Shown: positions 16,089 to 26,132 of the stretch, piece after piece
Layout: each line of letters opens with the position of its first letter
How positions within the stretch are numbered: the first letter of the stretch is position 1
Assembly (NCBI GenBank): GCA_942491535.1
Contig: CALOBV010000020.1
Location: 186,001 to 250,000 of the forward strand
DNA: 64,000 bases
Reading direction: 5' to 3'
Source: JAUVKT01 sp942491535
Lineage (GTDB): Bacteria > Bacteroidota > Bacteroidia > Bacteroidales > VadinHA17
The notes under the pieces: generated by a model
Told to the model about the DNA's origin: nothing
What the model saw: only the letters and a program-made list of their open reading frames with translations
The model's database searches: none
Position numbers and translations under genes: made by a program

Positions 16089-17606
16089 ATGTCGAAAAAC
16101 ACAGGAGTTATCAGCCAGGTAATCGGACCTGTAATCGATGTGACATTTGAAGGAGAGGGGTCACAACTTCCAAATATTTACGATGCTCTTGAAATAAAAA
16201 GAGATGATGGAACCACACTGGTTGTGGAATGTCAGCAGGATATTGGTGAAAACACTGTTCGTGCCGTTGCTATGGACTCAACAGACGGACTTAGAAGAGG
16301 CATGGAGGTTGTTGCAACCGGATCGCCAATAGTTATGCCAATAGGCGAACAGATAAAAGGTCGCCTGATGAATGTTACCGGCGAAGCTATAGACGGAATT
16401 GGCAATTTGCCTAAAGATGGTGGTTATGAGATACACCGTAAGCCTCCGAAATTTGAGGATCTATCTACAGAGAAGGAGGTTCTCTATACAGGGATTAAGG
16501 TAATTGACCTTATAGAGCCATATTCAAAGGGAGGTAAAATAGGACTCTTTGGTGGTGCCGGTGTTGGTAAAACGGTAGTTATACTTGAACTTATTAATAA
16601 TATTGCAAAATCATATTCGGGACTGTCGGTGTTTGCCGGAGTAGGCGAGCGTACCCGTGAAGGTAACGACCTTCTTAGAGAGATGCTTGAAGCAGGAGTA
16701 ATTAACTATGGTAAGGAGTTTTTGAAAGATATGGAGGAGGGAGGATGGGACCTTTCCAAGGTAGATCATGAAGCTCTTAAAGAATCAAAACTTGCCCTGG
16801 TATTCGGACAGATGAATGAACCTCCGGGTGCTCGTCTGCGTGTAGCCCTTTCCGGACTTACAGTGGCTGAACATTTCAGGGATGGTGATGGTAAAGGAGA
16901 AGGCGAAGGAAGAGATATTTTGTTCTTTATGGATAATGTTTTCCGTTTTACCCAGGCCGGATCAGAGGTGTCTGCACTTCTTGGAAGGATGCCTTCGGCT
17001 GTTGGATATCAACCAACACTGGCATCCGAAATGGGCATTATGCAGGAAAGAATAACCTCTACAAGACATGGTTCAATTACATCTGTTCAGGCTGTTTATG
17101 TGCCGGCTGACGACCTTACCGACCCGGCCCCCGCAACTACATTTTCTCACCTCGATGCTACAACAGTTTTGAGTAGAAAAATTTCAGAGCTTGGTATTTA
17201 CCCGGCTGTCGACCCGCTTGATTCTTCTTCGAGGATCTTGTCTCCCGATGTAGTTGGCGATGCTCACTATGATTGCGCCCAGAGAGTTAAAGAAATTCTT
17301 CAGAGATATAACGAGCTGCAGGATATTATTGCCATTCTGGGAATGGACGAACTGTCAGAAGTGGATAAGCAGGCCGTTCACAGAGCCAGGAGGGTACAGA
17401 GATTCCTTTCACAACCCTTCCATGTGGCCGAACAGTTTACAGGTATCGAAGGGAAACTGGTATCTATCGAGGATACAATTAAAGGCTTCAATATGATAAT
17501 TGACGGAGAAGTCGACAAATATCCTGAAGCAGCCTTTATGCTTGTCGGGACAATAGAAGAAGCTATTGAAAAAGGAGAGAAGCTCCTCGCAGAATCAGCA
17601 GAATAA
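16089..17606 (+). CDS. atpD: F0F1 ATP synthase subunit beta
   Basis: The 505-residue catalytic subunit has Walker A GGAGVGKT at 155-162, followed by the catalytic GVGERTREGND segment. It also has the Walker B region DILFFMDNVFRFTQ and the conserved SEVSALLGRMPSAVGYQPTL. Relative to E. coli there is an insertion of about 20 residues (YGKEFLKDMEEGGWDLSKV) between the GERTREGND and ALVFGQMNEPPG motifs, a known Bacteroidota feature. Everything needed for catalysis is intact. It is separated from the other atp genes by a reversed gene and forms a two-gene unit with atpC. Confidence 0.98.
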   Translation: MSKNTGVISQVIGPVIDVTFEGEGSQLPNIYDALEIKRDDGTTLVVECQQDIGENTVRAVAMDSTDGLRRGMEVVATGSPIVMPIGEQIKGRLMNVTGEAIDGIGNLPKDGGYEIHRKPPKFEDLSTEKEVLYTGIKVIDLIEPYSKGGKIGLFGGAGVGKTVVILELINNIAKSYSGLSVFAGVGERTREGNDLLREMLEAGVINYGKEFLKDMEEGGWDLSKVDHEALKESKLALVFGQMNEPPGARLRVALSGLTVAEHFRDGDGKGEGEGRDILFFMDNVFRFTQAGSEVSALLGRMPSAVGYQPTLASEMGIMQERITSTRHGSITSVQAVYVPADDLTDPAPATTFSHLDATTVLSRKISELGIYPAVDPLDSSSRILSPDVVGDAHYDCAQRVKEILQRYNELQDIIAILGMDELSEVDKQAVHRARRVQRFLSQPFHVAEQFTGIEGKLVSIEDTIKGFNMIIDGEVDKYPEAAFMLVGTIEEAIEKGEKLLAESAE

Positions 17607-17623
17607 AACTAAATATTGCTATT

Positions 17624-17875
17624 GTGTATATCGAAATAATAACACCCGATAAAACCATATTTGATGGGGAGGTAAAAAATGTTCGTATCCCGGGCAAAAA
17701 AGGATCTTTCCAGGTTCTGAGCGATCATGCACCAATAGTGTCAACTCTCGATAAAGGACCGATAATTATTACTGGAACGGATAACTCGGAAACAATTTTC
17801 GAAGCCGATGGAGGTGTTGTCGAATTGCGTAATAACAAAATCATCCTGCTGGTTGAGAGGATAATCGAAGGCTAG
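17624..17875 (+). CDS. atpC: F0F1 ATP synthase subunit epsilon, short form
   Basis: The 83-residue protein contains only the N-terminal beta-sandwich (YIEIITPDKTIFDGEV to VVELRNNKIILLVE). The C-terminal helical hairpin that inhibits ATP hydrolysis in E. coli and Bacillus is missing. This short form is usual in Bacteroidota. The start is GTG at 17624, 17 bases after atpD. The protein couples the gamma shaft to the c-ring, and control of hydrolysis must come from elsewhere. Confidence 0.93.
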   Translation: MYIEIITPDKTIFDGEVKNVRIPGKKGSFQVLSDHAPIVSTLDKGPIIITGTDNSETIFEADGGVVELRNNKIILLVERIIEG

Positions 17876-17904
17876 ACACAAAATATATATATTAACTATA
17901 TAGC

Positions 17905-17928
17905 AGGGTCGATACACGTAACGACCCT
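17905..17928 (+). terminator. Hairpin after atpDC
   Basis: AGGGTCG (17905-17911) pairs with CGACCCT (17922-17928) around a 10-base loop, 29 bases after the atpC stop. There is no strong T-run, so terminator function is only probable. Confidence 0.4.
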
Positions 17929-17961
17929 CTGTCGTATTATGTATCATCAATTTTGTATAAT

Positions 17962-19377
17962 ATGAATCCAAAAGAATTTAAAGAGGAAGGATATAAGATA
18001 ATCGACTGGATAGCCGGATATATGGAAAACATCGAGGATTATCCTGTTAAATCAAAATCAAAGCCCGGGGAAATATTCAACTCTCTTCCCCAGATGCCAC
18101 CATTTGGACCCGAAACAATGGATGATATAATGAAAGATTTTCAGGATATTATTATGCCCGGGATAACACACTGGCAAAGTCCCAATTTCTTTGCCTATTT
18201 CCCTGCTAATAATTCGGGACCGTCAATATTGGCCGAAATGCTTACCGCAGCTATGGGTACGCAATGCATGATATGGGAAACATCACCTGCTGCTGCAGAG
18301 CTTGAGGAGAGGGTGCTTAACTGGCTAAGGGATACGATGGGACTGCCTCAAAACTTTGAAGGAGTAATTCAGGATACAGCATCAGGTGCTACCCTGGCTG
18401 CAATAATTACAGCCCGTGAAAAGATTACGGAATTTAGCATAAACAACAAGGGATTTAGTGATAAGGGCAGATTAAGGGTTTATTGCTCTAAACAAACACA
18501 TTCATCTATCGATAAGGCTGTTAAAATAGCCGGAATAGGAATAGAAAACCTTGTTAAGGTTGAAGTCGATGATAAATTTGCGATGAGCAGCGATCATCTG
18601 AGGAAAGCAATTATTCGTGATATTGAGGAAGGATATACACCCTGCTGTGTTATAGCTGCACTTGGAACAACCGGAACAACAGCAATAGACCCCTTAAAGG
18701 AAATAGGTGAAATATGCAGTGAATTTGGACTCTGGCTGCATGTCGATGCAGCCCTGGCCGGAACAGCTCTTATTCTGCCCGAGTACAGCTGGATGATAGA
18801 GGGTAAGGAATATATTGACAGCTTTGTTTTTAACCCCCATAAATGGATGTTTACAAACTTCGATTGCTCGGTCTATTTTGTAAGGGATGCAGAGATATTG
18901 ATAAAAACTTTCGAGATATTACCGGAATACCTAAAAACGCGGACAAGGGGTGAGGTAAACGATTACCGCGACTGGGGAATTCCACTGGGCAGGCGATTCA
19001 GGGCCCTGAAACTATGGTTTGTTATCAGGTATTACGGACTTGAAAACCTGATGGATAAGGTTAGAGGTCATATATCCTTTGCAGCATCACTGGCAGAGAT
19101 GATTGAAAAATCGGAAGATTTTGAACTTATGGCTCCCGTTCCCTTAAATACAGTGTCGTTCAGGTTTATTCCCAAAGGACTTGATGATGCTGCATTAAAT
19201 GCAATTAACGAAAAGCTTAATCATAAACTTAATGATTCAGGACAAATATACCTTACCCATACCAGCCTGAATGGTAAATATGTTCTCAGGATGGTTACCT
19301 CGCAGACAAATGTCACAATGAAGCATATACACAGGGCATGGAAGCTTATCCAGGAGTTTGCCGCCGGGTTGATTTAA
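17962..19377 (+). CDS. Group II PLP-dependent amino acid decarboxylase
   Basis: The 471-residue enzyme belongs to the aromatic-L-amino-acid/histidine decarboxylase family. The PLP lysine is Lys294 in FVFNPHKWMFTNFDCS. Other conserved parts are SPNFFAYFPANNSGPSILAEM, DTASGATLAAIITARE and the cofactor Asp in LWLHVDAALAGTA. Substrate cannot be fixed from sequence; tryptophan, tyrosine/DOPA or phenylalanine decarboxylation are the usual activities in this subgroup. The ATG at 17962 is preferred over a TTG 9 bases earlier because family members begin NPKEF. It stands alone between atpDC and a convergent gene with which it shares four bases at the stop. Confidence 0.9.
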   Translation: MNPKEFKEEGYKIIDWIAGYMENIEDYPVKSKSKPGEIFNSLPQMPPFGPETMDDIMKDFQDIIMPGITHWQSPNFFAYFPANNSGPSILAEMLTAAMGTQCMIWETSPAAAELEERVLNWLRDTMGLPQNFEGVIQDTASGATLAAIITAREKITEFSINNKGFSDKGRLRVYCSKQTHSSIDKAVKIAGIGIENLVKVEVDDKFAMSSDHLRKAIIRDIEEGYTPCCVIAALGTTGTTAIDPLKEIGEICSEFGLWLHVDAALAGTALILPEYSWMIEGKEYIDSFVFNPHKWMFTNFDCSVYFVRDAEILIKTFEILPEYLKTRTRGEVNDYRDWGIPLGRRFRALKLWFVIRYYGLENLMDKVRGHISFAASLAEMIEKSEDFELMAPVPLNTVSFRFIPKGLDDAALNAINEKLNHKLNDSGQIYLTHTSLNGKYVLRMVTSQTNVTMKHIHRAWKLIQEFAAGLI

Positions 19378-22265
19378 CGATATAAACCGGGCTCTTTGCC
19401 TATAACGAAACCAAAGGCATCTATATTTAAAATTAACTTGAAGTAAGGTTCTTTTTGAACTGGCATCCAGGCAGATTGAAGCCCTGCACTAAACCTGAAT
19501 GGCATTCTTAACATATAAAAATCTGCAAGCAGCTCCATCCCAAATGAAATGAATTTTTCTTCTTCATCTACCCAGCGATTTTCAAGATGATAATAGTTGC
19601 CGGTGCCAGTACTGTAATCATAGAAAAATGTGCTCCTTATCCTGTTCAGGTATATAAGGCTTCCCAGGTTAATGTCAGGATATGCAAGAGGCATGGCATA
19701 ATTTGCAGAAAAAGATTTCATATCCAGTGAAATAATATTGCTATATCCACGCGGGAATGAGATCCTGTTGTAAAATGGATAATCGCCCGTTTCCTGCTTT
19801 TCTGCCTGGTACTTTAACATTATACCGTGGTTTCCTAATAAACCAGGGGTATATAAGGTGGTCGCCAGTGTCTTTACATTACCGTATATGTTTTTATCCC
19901 AGGGAGCATATGTTCCGGATATATCAATAACCTGGCCCCATCTTGGCCAAATATCCCTGTAGGCCATTCTGTGAAAGTTGGCAAGGTAGATCCTTCCTGT
20001 TGTCAGAAACTGACCATAATCAAATACCTCCGTATTCTCTTCATAGATGTAATTATTTTTGTAGGTAAATCTTAAAGAAGGGTAAAATGTCTGGTAATAC
20101 TTCCCGCTATTGAAACGCAGCGGCAAATAGATCAGGGCAGAGGCACTCAGGCCCGAATTAATATTTGCAGGAGTGTAAAGACTGTCTCTGTCGCGTGCAA
20201 TTAACGGTGTACCTCCATATCTTGCTTCAAACTCAATTACAGGATACTGTCCCTCCCATATAATGCTGGAATGTAAAAAATGATCATTATTAATATATTC
20301 GTAAGCTATTGTTGAAGTAAGAGTGCTTAAGTTATTCTGAGACATCACTGTAAGACCAGGGCTAACTCCGATATTATCGAAGGATAAGTTATTCAGGTCG
20401 GCATAAAAAGGCATCCAGCTATGGAAATTAAAAAGATGTTGCCATTTTCTATATGGCTTTACCACATAACTATCTGACGTATAATCAGGGTAATAGGAAA
20501 GCTTATCTAAACCATCTATATCTTTAATTAGCAACAGCTGCTTATCGCTAAAAGCCTTAAGCTCATTGTAAACCATTGTGGCAGGGAAGGAGGCAACTCT
20601 GTTTCCTGATGAGGTGTAATCGGCAAAGTACATTTCCTGTCCATTAATTGAAATGTCTGAAAGTCCGAACCTGGATGAGGTAAGCTGCTCTGTTTTCTGG
20701 GATTGACCCAGGCAATAGACATTATTGATGCCTGAATATGAGGCAATATAAAAAAGAGAATCACCCCTGATGGCAACAGATTGTAAATCATTGTTACCTT
20801 CCTCCAGCTTTGTTTCAAAGCGGTTGCTGTCATTATGGTAGACCATAATTCCCTCCCCTTTCTCAGATGAAGATATAAAGGCCACCAGTTTATTGTCGGG
20901 TGCCCATTGCGGGTTAACCACCAATACATTGCCAGGTGTGCTTAGCGATTTTAAAGTCGCTCCTGTAAACCTGTCAATTATAATAAGGCTGTTTTTATAA
21001 TCTTCAGTGCTTTCGGATGCAGCTATATACCTGCCATCGGGTGAAATTGCCGGTGAGAACAGCCTGCTCTTTCTTGAAAGGACTTTCACAAGCCCTGTAT
21101 TTATATCATATGTTTTTATTATTGAGAAAGACCTGTTATCCCACCTCGGATCGCTTACATTCTCTGCCCAGCTAATAATATTGTCGCTGGCAGTAATTCT
21201 ATAAGGCCAGATATACCCGGGAGTAAATATTTTCTTTTCAGTCAGTCCTGCATTTGTGAGAAGAACGAAGGATGCCGTATGGGAAAGGGACGCCTTAATG
21301 GCTATAATACTATCCTGTCCTATTACCACCGGTGAATGGTAGCTTATATAATCGTCATTATCACGCCTGTCGTGGTATCTAAAATCACTTATAAGATTCA
21401 GACTGTCTTCTTTCATCCAGTTTACAGCCAGGTATTCCATGGTAGAATCGAAAATTTCTTTTTTGTTTAAACCGGTATTTTTCCGCAGCGATATATTGAA
21501 AGGGTTTAGCGTATAAGGTCTTCTCGCAGTGTAGTTAAGGGCATCAGTGAAAACATCTTTTCCATAATTACTTCTTGAATAGGCTGCCATCTGGTAGCCA
21601 AACTGGTAGTGATCGGGGGTGTAGTCTTTATACGAACCGCTTATCAGCTTATCGTATGAGTAGTGACTGTTTTTATCAAGCACAAGGGCTTTAAGCCTTT
21701 TTTCAAAATCAGGCTGCCGTCCTCTGCCTGAATACGAAAATATTGATTCGGATATTACTGCTTCTCCTTCCAGAAACCAGAAGGGAGTGAAGATGCTTAG
21801 GGCACCCGGGTATTGTTCACCAAAGATATACTCGAGTGGTTTCGACAGCCCCTGCCTGAGAGCCTGCATCTGACTTACATGAATTAGTTCATGGAGGGCC
21901 AGCTGAGAGGTATGAAACATGGGGATGCTGTTCTGGCCGGGCAGAGGATAGAGCTCAACCCTTTTCGGCGCCCAGGCTACATAGCCGTTCGACTCAACCG
22001 AGTGGTTATGAATAATAACAGGGAATTTATTTACAGGGGCCTCACCATACCTGCCACCGGTAAGCGAATATGATTCATCAAAAATACGGGCCGCCCTCCT
22101 TGCCTCCTTCTCATAATCCGCAGGGAAAATAAAATTAAAGTGCTTGCTTTCCAGTTGTTTCCATTTCAGGGATGCAGGATCCTGCCCGGTATTGTAGTAT
22201 TGGGCTCCCAGCTTACAGGAGAAAAGCAGACTTAATGCAATATAAAGGATATACTTCTTATTCAT
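19374..22265 (-). CDS. Secreted peptidase-MA-like/beta-propeller/barrel protein
   Basis: The 963-residue protein has an N-terminal signal sequence (residues 1-21; FSC could also be a lipobox). A zincin-like domain carries HELIH at 125-129, with a downstream acidic FWFLEGEAV segment as candidate third ligand (about 166-168). A central block of PD40/TolB-like repeats follows (for example SRLFSPAISPDGRYIAASES and NVLVVNPQWAPDNKLVAF). A C-terminal third of barrel-type strands ends in FKLILNIDAFGFVIG. The layout suggests an outer-membrane-anchored metallopeptidase or peptidase-like protein. Its substrate is unknown. It ends tail-to-tail with the decarboxylase gene. Confidence 0.75.
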   Translation of the reverse strand: MNKKYILYIALSLLFSCKLGAQYYNTGQDPASLKWKQLESKHFNFIFPADYEKEARRAARIFDESYSLTGGRYGEAPVNKFPVIIHNHSVESNGYVAWAPKRVELYPLPGQNSIPMFHTSQLALHELIHVSQMQALRQGLSKPLEYIFGEQYPGALSIFTPFWFLEGEAVISESIFSYSGRGRQPDFEKRLKALVLDKNSHYSYDKLISGSYKDYTPDHYQFGYQMAAYSRSNYGKDVFTDALNYTARRPYTLNPFNISLRKNTGLNKKEIFDSTMEYLAVNWMKEDSLNLISDFRYHDRRDNDDYISYHSPVVIGQDSIIAIKASLSHTASFVLLTNAGLTEKKIFTPGYIWPYRITASDNIISWAENVSDPRWDNRSFSIIKTYDINTGLVKVLSRKSRLFSPAISPDGRYIAASESTEDYKNSLIIIDRFTGATLKSLSTPGNVLVVNPQWAPDNKLVAFISSSEKGEGIMVYHNDSNRFETKLEEGNNDLQSVAIRGDSLFYIASYSGINNVYCLGQSQKTEQLTSSRFGLSDISINGQEMYFADYTSSGNRVASFPATMVYNELKAFSDKQLLLIKDIDGLDKLSYYPDYTSDSYVVKPYRKWQHLFNFHSWMPFYADLNNLSFDNIGVSPGLTVMSQNNLSTLTSTIAYEYINNDHFLHSSIIWEGQYPVIEFEARYGGTPLIARDRDSLYTPANINSGLSASALIYLPLRFNSGKYYQTFYPSLRFTYKNNYIYEENTEVFDYGQFLTTGRIYLANFHRMAYRDIWPRWGQVIDISGTYAPWDKNIYGNVKTLATTLYTPGLLGNHGIMLKYQAEKQETGDYPFYNRISFPRGYSNIISLDMKSFSANYAMPLAYPDINLGSLIYLNRIRSTFFYDYSTGTGNYYHLENRWVDEEEKFISFGMELLADFYMLRMPFRFSAGLQSAWMPVQKEPYFKLILNIDAFGFVIGKEPGLYR

Positions 22266-22361
22266 CGTATAATGTAGAAATCAAAAATAGAAAAGTTTAT
22301 TCAAATTGATTAAATTCGCCAACAGAATCATTTGTTAAACCCGCTGAAACAAATATTGTTT

Positions 22362-25300
22362 ATGAATTTATACAGGCGTTTAAATATTTCACTTGGCTGG
22401 CTTGTCTTTCTTATTGCAGCTATTACTTATGTGTTGACCGTTGAACCCACAATGAGCCTCTGGGATTGCGGAGAATATATTACATCAGGTTATAAGCTCG
22501 AGCCCGGTCATCCTCCGGGAGCCCCGACCTTTATGATTCTTGCAAGGGCATTCTCGCTTTTTGCAGGTGATGTAACCCGGGTTGCCCTGATGGTAAATAT
22601 AATGTCTGCGCTGGCCAGTGCATTCACAATTATGTTTTTATTCTGGACAATAACCCATTTATCAAAAAAAATAATTATTGGAGAGAATAAAGACGAATCT
22701 GTTTCAGGGATCATTGCTGTGATGGGAGCCGGGCTGATAGGGGCTCTTGCATATGCCTTCTCCGATTCATTCTGGTTTTCTGCAGTTGAAGGCGAAGTAT
22801 ATGCATCCTCATCTCTATTTACAGCTGTTACCTTCTGGGCGATACTGAAATGGGAAAATGAGGCTGATGAGCCATTTGCAAACAGGTGGCTGATACTGAT
22901 CGCCTATCTTGTTGGCCTATCAATAGGTGTTCACCTGCTTAACCTGCTTGCCATACCTGCGGTAGTATGCGTATATTATTTTAAGAAATACGATTTTAAC
23001 TGGAAGGGCTTTATTGCATCAATGCTTTTATCGATAGTTCTGCTTGCATTTATTATGTGGGGACTGGTTTCGGGTTTCTTTACCGTAGCAACAAAAATAG
23101 AGCTAATGCTTGTAAATGGGCTGGGACTGCCATATAATAGCGGTATATATCTTCTTGTGGCATTGTTTATGATATTTATCGTGCTTGCAATAAGGGCTAC
23201 AATGAATAATATTAACCCGGGCAAGACAGCAATATTTTCTGTTGCAGCCCTTCTTTCATCAGGAATATGGCTTCTGTCAGGCAGTTTCTTATTCAATATA
23301 ATTATACTGGCTGCAATTGCCTATATCTTTTACTATCTTGCCCGTAAGCATGTGGCTGTGCTTAATACTATACTTACTGCTATAGTGGTTATAATGATTG
23401 GTTTTTCATCATTTACCTTAATAATGATAAGGTCATCTGCCGGAACCCCAATGAATGAAAATAACCCGGAGACAGCATTCCAGATGCTATACTACCTGAA
23501 CAGGGAGCAGTATCCTAAGCAGCCACTTGTTCAGGGTCCTTATTATAACGCACCTCTTGAGTCTTATGATGAAGGCAAACCAACATATAGTCCCGTTGAC
23601 GGAAAGTATAAAATAACCAACAGGGCTATAAAGCCTAATTACGACGACAGGTTTGTTACCCTTTTCCCAAGGATGTATAGCGCACAGAGTGATCATGTAG
23701 CTATTTACAAAAGCTGGGTGCCGGTAAAAGGCTCACCAATACAGGTTACCGGCCAGGACGGTCAGCCGCGAATTGAATACAGGCCAACTTTTGGAGAGAA
23801 CCTGAAATTTATGTTCTCCTACCAGATGGGTTTTATGTATTTCAGGTACTTTATGTGGAATTTCTCGGGCAGGCAAAACGATCTGCAGGGGGCCGGAGGT
23901 CCCTTTAAGGGGAACTGGATAACCGGGTTCAAATTCCTCGATGAGCCCCGCTTCGGGCCCAATGATTTAATGCCCGAAAGAATGAAAAACGACCCTTCCA
24001 ATAATGTATATTTTATGCTGCCGCTTCTGCTTGGCCTGATAGGATTGTACTTTCATATGAATAAAGACCTGAAGGGCCTCTGGGTTGTCTTGCTCCTGTT
24101 TGTTATGACGGGTATAGCAATAGTTGTATACCTGAACCAGTATCCCAATCAGCCCAGAGAACGGGATTATGCATATGCGGCTTCTTTTTATGCCTTTGCA
24201 ATATGGATTGGTATGGGAGTATTATTCCTATACGAGATGCTGTCAAAGCTAATAGGTAAAAAGCTTTCTGCTCCCCTGGCAGGTTTAATTGCACTGGCGA
24301 TACCCCTGTTAATGGTAACAGAAAACTGGGACGATCACGACAGGTCAGGGAGATATACAGCCTCAGATGTAGCAAAGAACTACTTATTATCGTGTGCCCC
24401 TAATTCAATATTGTTTACCAATGGAGATAACGACACCTTCCCCCTGTGGTATGCACAGGAGGTAGAAGAAGTAGGAACAGATATAAGGGTATGTAACCTT
24501 ATGCTTTTCAATACCGACTGGTTTATTGAGCAAATGAAATATAAGATGAACGATTCCGACCCCATGCCTCTTTCTTTGCCGATAGATAAGTACTATGATG
24601 GTGTAAATAACCAGGTATATATTATTGAAAGGATAAAAGAACCTGTATATATTGATCAGCTTATTGATTTTATAAAAAGCGATGATGCAGGAACTAAATA
24701 CAAATTTGGCGATGGGGTCGACAGGGATTATATTCCATCGCGTACCGTAAGAATACCTGTCGACAAACAAAAAGTTATCGCTTCAGGAGCTGTAAAGCCT
24801 GCTGATGCCGATCAGATAGTACCCTATATAGATATCAGGTTAAAAGGCAACTATATTCTAAAGAGCCAGATGATGGTTCTTGACTTTCTCGCTCAAAATA
24901 ATTGGGAACGGCCGGTGTATTTTGTTACCGGATACCATGATGATGCTTTTGGCCTTGAGGAGTATTTCCAGCTCGAAGGCAATGCCTTCAGGCTGGTGCC
25001 AATTAAATCACATAATAATAGCTGGCTCGATTACGGGAGAATAGATACAGACATCCTTTATGATAACCTGATAAATAAGTTTTCATGGGGTCATGCTAAA
25101 GACGAGGATGTGTATCTCGACTATTATCATGTCAGAACCATAACTGTGATAAGGGCTCGACTCAATTATGCTAAACTGGCCAAGGAACTGGTTAAAGAAG
25201 GTAAAAACGATAAGGCTATAGAGGTTCTCGATCATATTATGACAGAGCTTCCGATTGATAAGCTACCATGGGATATGTTTATGCCCGATATTATCGAAGG

Positions 25301-25568
25301 ATATTTTATGGCAGGAGGAAAAGAACAGGCCCTGCGCCTGGTTGCTGGAATGAGAGAATATTACAGTGATAACCTGGAATATTATATAAGCCTGAGGACT
25401 GGATTAATGGAGGCGGCAGATTATGAGATACAAACATCCCTGGGCTACCTTTCAAGGGTGTCTGCACTGTGTGTAACCAATGGCGAAGAGGAGCTTGGCA
25501 ACGACCTGTCAGATTATTTACAATCGGTATATTCAACCTACATTACTAAAATGCAGGGAGGAGATTAA
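22362..25568 (+). CDS. DUF2723 membrane protein, O-mannosyltransferase-like
   Basis: The 1068-residue protein starts with a DUF2723 domain: LGWLVFLIAAITYVLTVEPT, MSLWDCGEYITSGYKLEPGHPPGAP and about a dozen membrane helices up to residue 660. A large soluble part follows, containing NGDNDTFPLWYAQEVEEVG and ending in helical repeats. DUF2723 proteins resemble GT-C glycosyltransferases, and a Bacteroidota member is implicated in protein O-glycosylation. The conserved acidic residue (Asp in LWDCGEY) is in place. I chose the ATG at 22362; an in-frame TTG 30 bases upstream would add ten residues. It is divergent from the preceding peptidase-like gene. Confidence 0.85.
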   Translation: MNLYRRLNISLGWLVFLIAAITYVLTVEPTMSLWDCGEYITSGYKLEPGHPPGAPTFMILARAFSLFAGDVTRVALMVNIMSALASAFTIMFLFWTITHLSKKIIIGENKDESVSGIIAVMGAGLIGALAYAFSDSFWFSAVEGEVYASSSLFTAVTFWAILKWENEADEPFANRWLILIAYLVGLSIGVHLLNLLAIPAVVCVYYFKKYDFNWKGFIASMLLSIVLLAFIMWGLVSGFFTVATKIELMLVNGLGLPYNSGIYLLVALFMIFIVLAIRATMNNINPGKTAIFSVAALLSSGIWLLSGSFLFNIIILAAIAYIFYYLARKHVAVLNTILTAIVVIMIGFSSFTLIMIRSSAGTPMNENNPETAFQMLYYLNREQYPKQPLVQGPYYNAPLESYDEGKPTYSPVDGKYKITNRAIKPNYDDRFVTLFPRMYSAQSDHVAIYKSWVPVKGSPIQVTGQDGQPRIEYRPTFGENLKFMFSYQMGFMYFRYFMWNFSGRQNDLQGAGGPFKGNWITGFKFLDEPRFGPNDLMPERMKNDPSNNVYFMLPLLLGLIGLYFHMNKDLKGLWVVLLLFVMTGIAIVVYLNQYPNQPRERDYAYAASFYAFAIWIGMGVLFLYEMLSKLIGKKLSAPLAGLIALAIPLLMVTENWDDHDRSGRYTASDVAKNYLLSCAPNSILFTNGDNDTFPLWYAQEVEEVGTDIRVCNLMLFNTDWFIEQMKYKMNDSDPMPLSLPIDKYYDGVNNQVYIIERIKEPVYIDQLIDFIKSDDAGTKYKFGDGVDRDYIPSRTVRIPVDKQKVIASGAVKPADADQIVPYIDIRLKGNYILKSQMMVLDFLAQNNWERPVYFVTGYHDDAFGLEEYFQLEGNAFRLVPIKSHNNSWLDYGRIDTDILYDNLINKFSWGHAKDEDVYLDYYHVRTITVIRARLNYAKLAKELVKEGKNDKAIEVLDHIMTELPIDKLPWDMFMPDIIEGYFMAGGKEQALRLVAGMREYYSDNLEYYISLRTGLMEAADYEIQTSLGYLSRVSALCVTNGEEELGNDLSDYLQSVYSTYITKMQGGD

Positions 25569-25611
25569 TCGCCGTTAGTCAGTTGATAAAATTTACGGGG
25601 CAGGATGTTCG

Positions 25612-26034
25612 TCAGTCGGCATAAGGTGCAAACTCGCGATGAACAAGGTATTTTTCAAGTAGGGCCAGTACCTTTTCGGGTACTACAGGCTTGAGTACAT
25701 ACTCATTGCTGCCCGCCAGGAATGCCTCCTCCTTCGATTCACGGGTATAATAAGCGGTAATCATTACCAGGGGTATTGTTTTGTCAATCTTACGTATCTG
25801 CCTTACACAGTCGATTCCATTAACAAGAGGGATGAGATAATCCAGCAGGACCATATCAACAGATTCAATATTTTTGCTTACATAATCAACCAGTTCAGAG
25901 CCGTTCATAAACGAAACAACACTGGCTCCGGTTGTCTTAAGCAGCACTTCAAAATACCTTATAGAGGCGACATCATCGTCAACTATCGCAATAGTTTTAT
26001 GTGATAAATCGAGCTGGTTGGAGTCGTGATACAT
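25612..26034 (-). CDS. Stand-alone response regulator receiver
   Basis: The 140-residue protein is a single receiver domain with the acidic pocket in IAIVDDDVASIRYF, phosphoacceptor Asp in MVLLDYLIPLVNG, the Thr/Ala switch MITAYYTRES and Lys in EYVLKPV. There is no output domain, so it probably works by phosphotransfer or protein-protein contact, perhaps with a hybrid or PAS kinase elsewhere. The ATG at 26034 is used; the only upstream alternative is a TTG. It is isolated between DUF2723 and a repeat-rich spacer, with no kinase alongside. Confidence 0.85.
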   Translation of the reverse strand: MYHDSNQLDLSHKTIAIVDDDVASIRYFEVLLKTTGASVVSFMNGSELVDYVSKNIESVDMVLLDYLIPLVNGIDCVRQIRKIDKTIPLVMITAYYTRESKEEAFLAGSNEYVLKPVVPEKVLALLEKYLVHREFAPYAD

Positions 26035-26132
26035 CAAATTTGGTTCTATGCATAACAAAAATACGATATGCTAGCGACTATGATTTAGGAAAAGGACGGA
26101 GTTTTTAACAAGTTATTCACAATACTTGTGCG

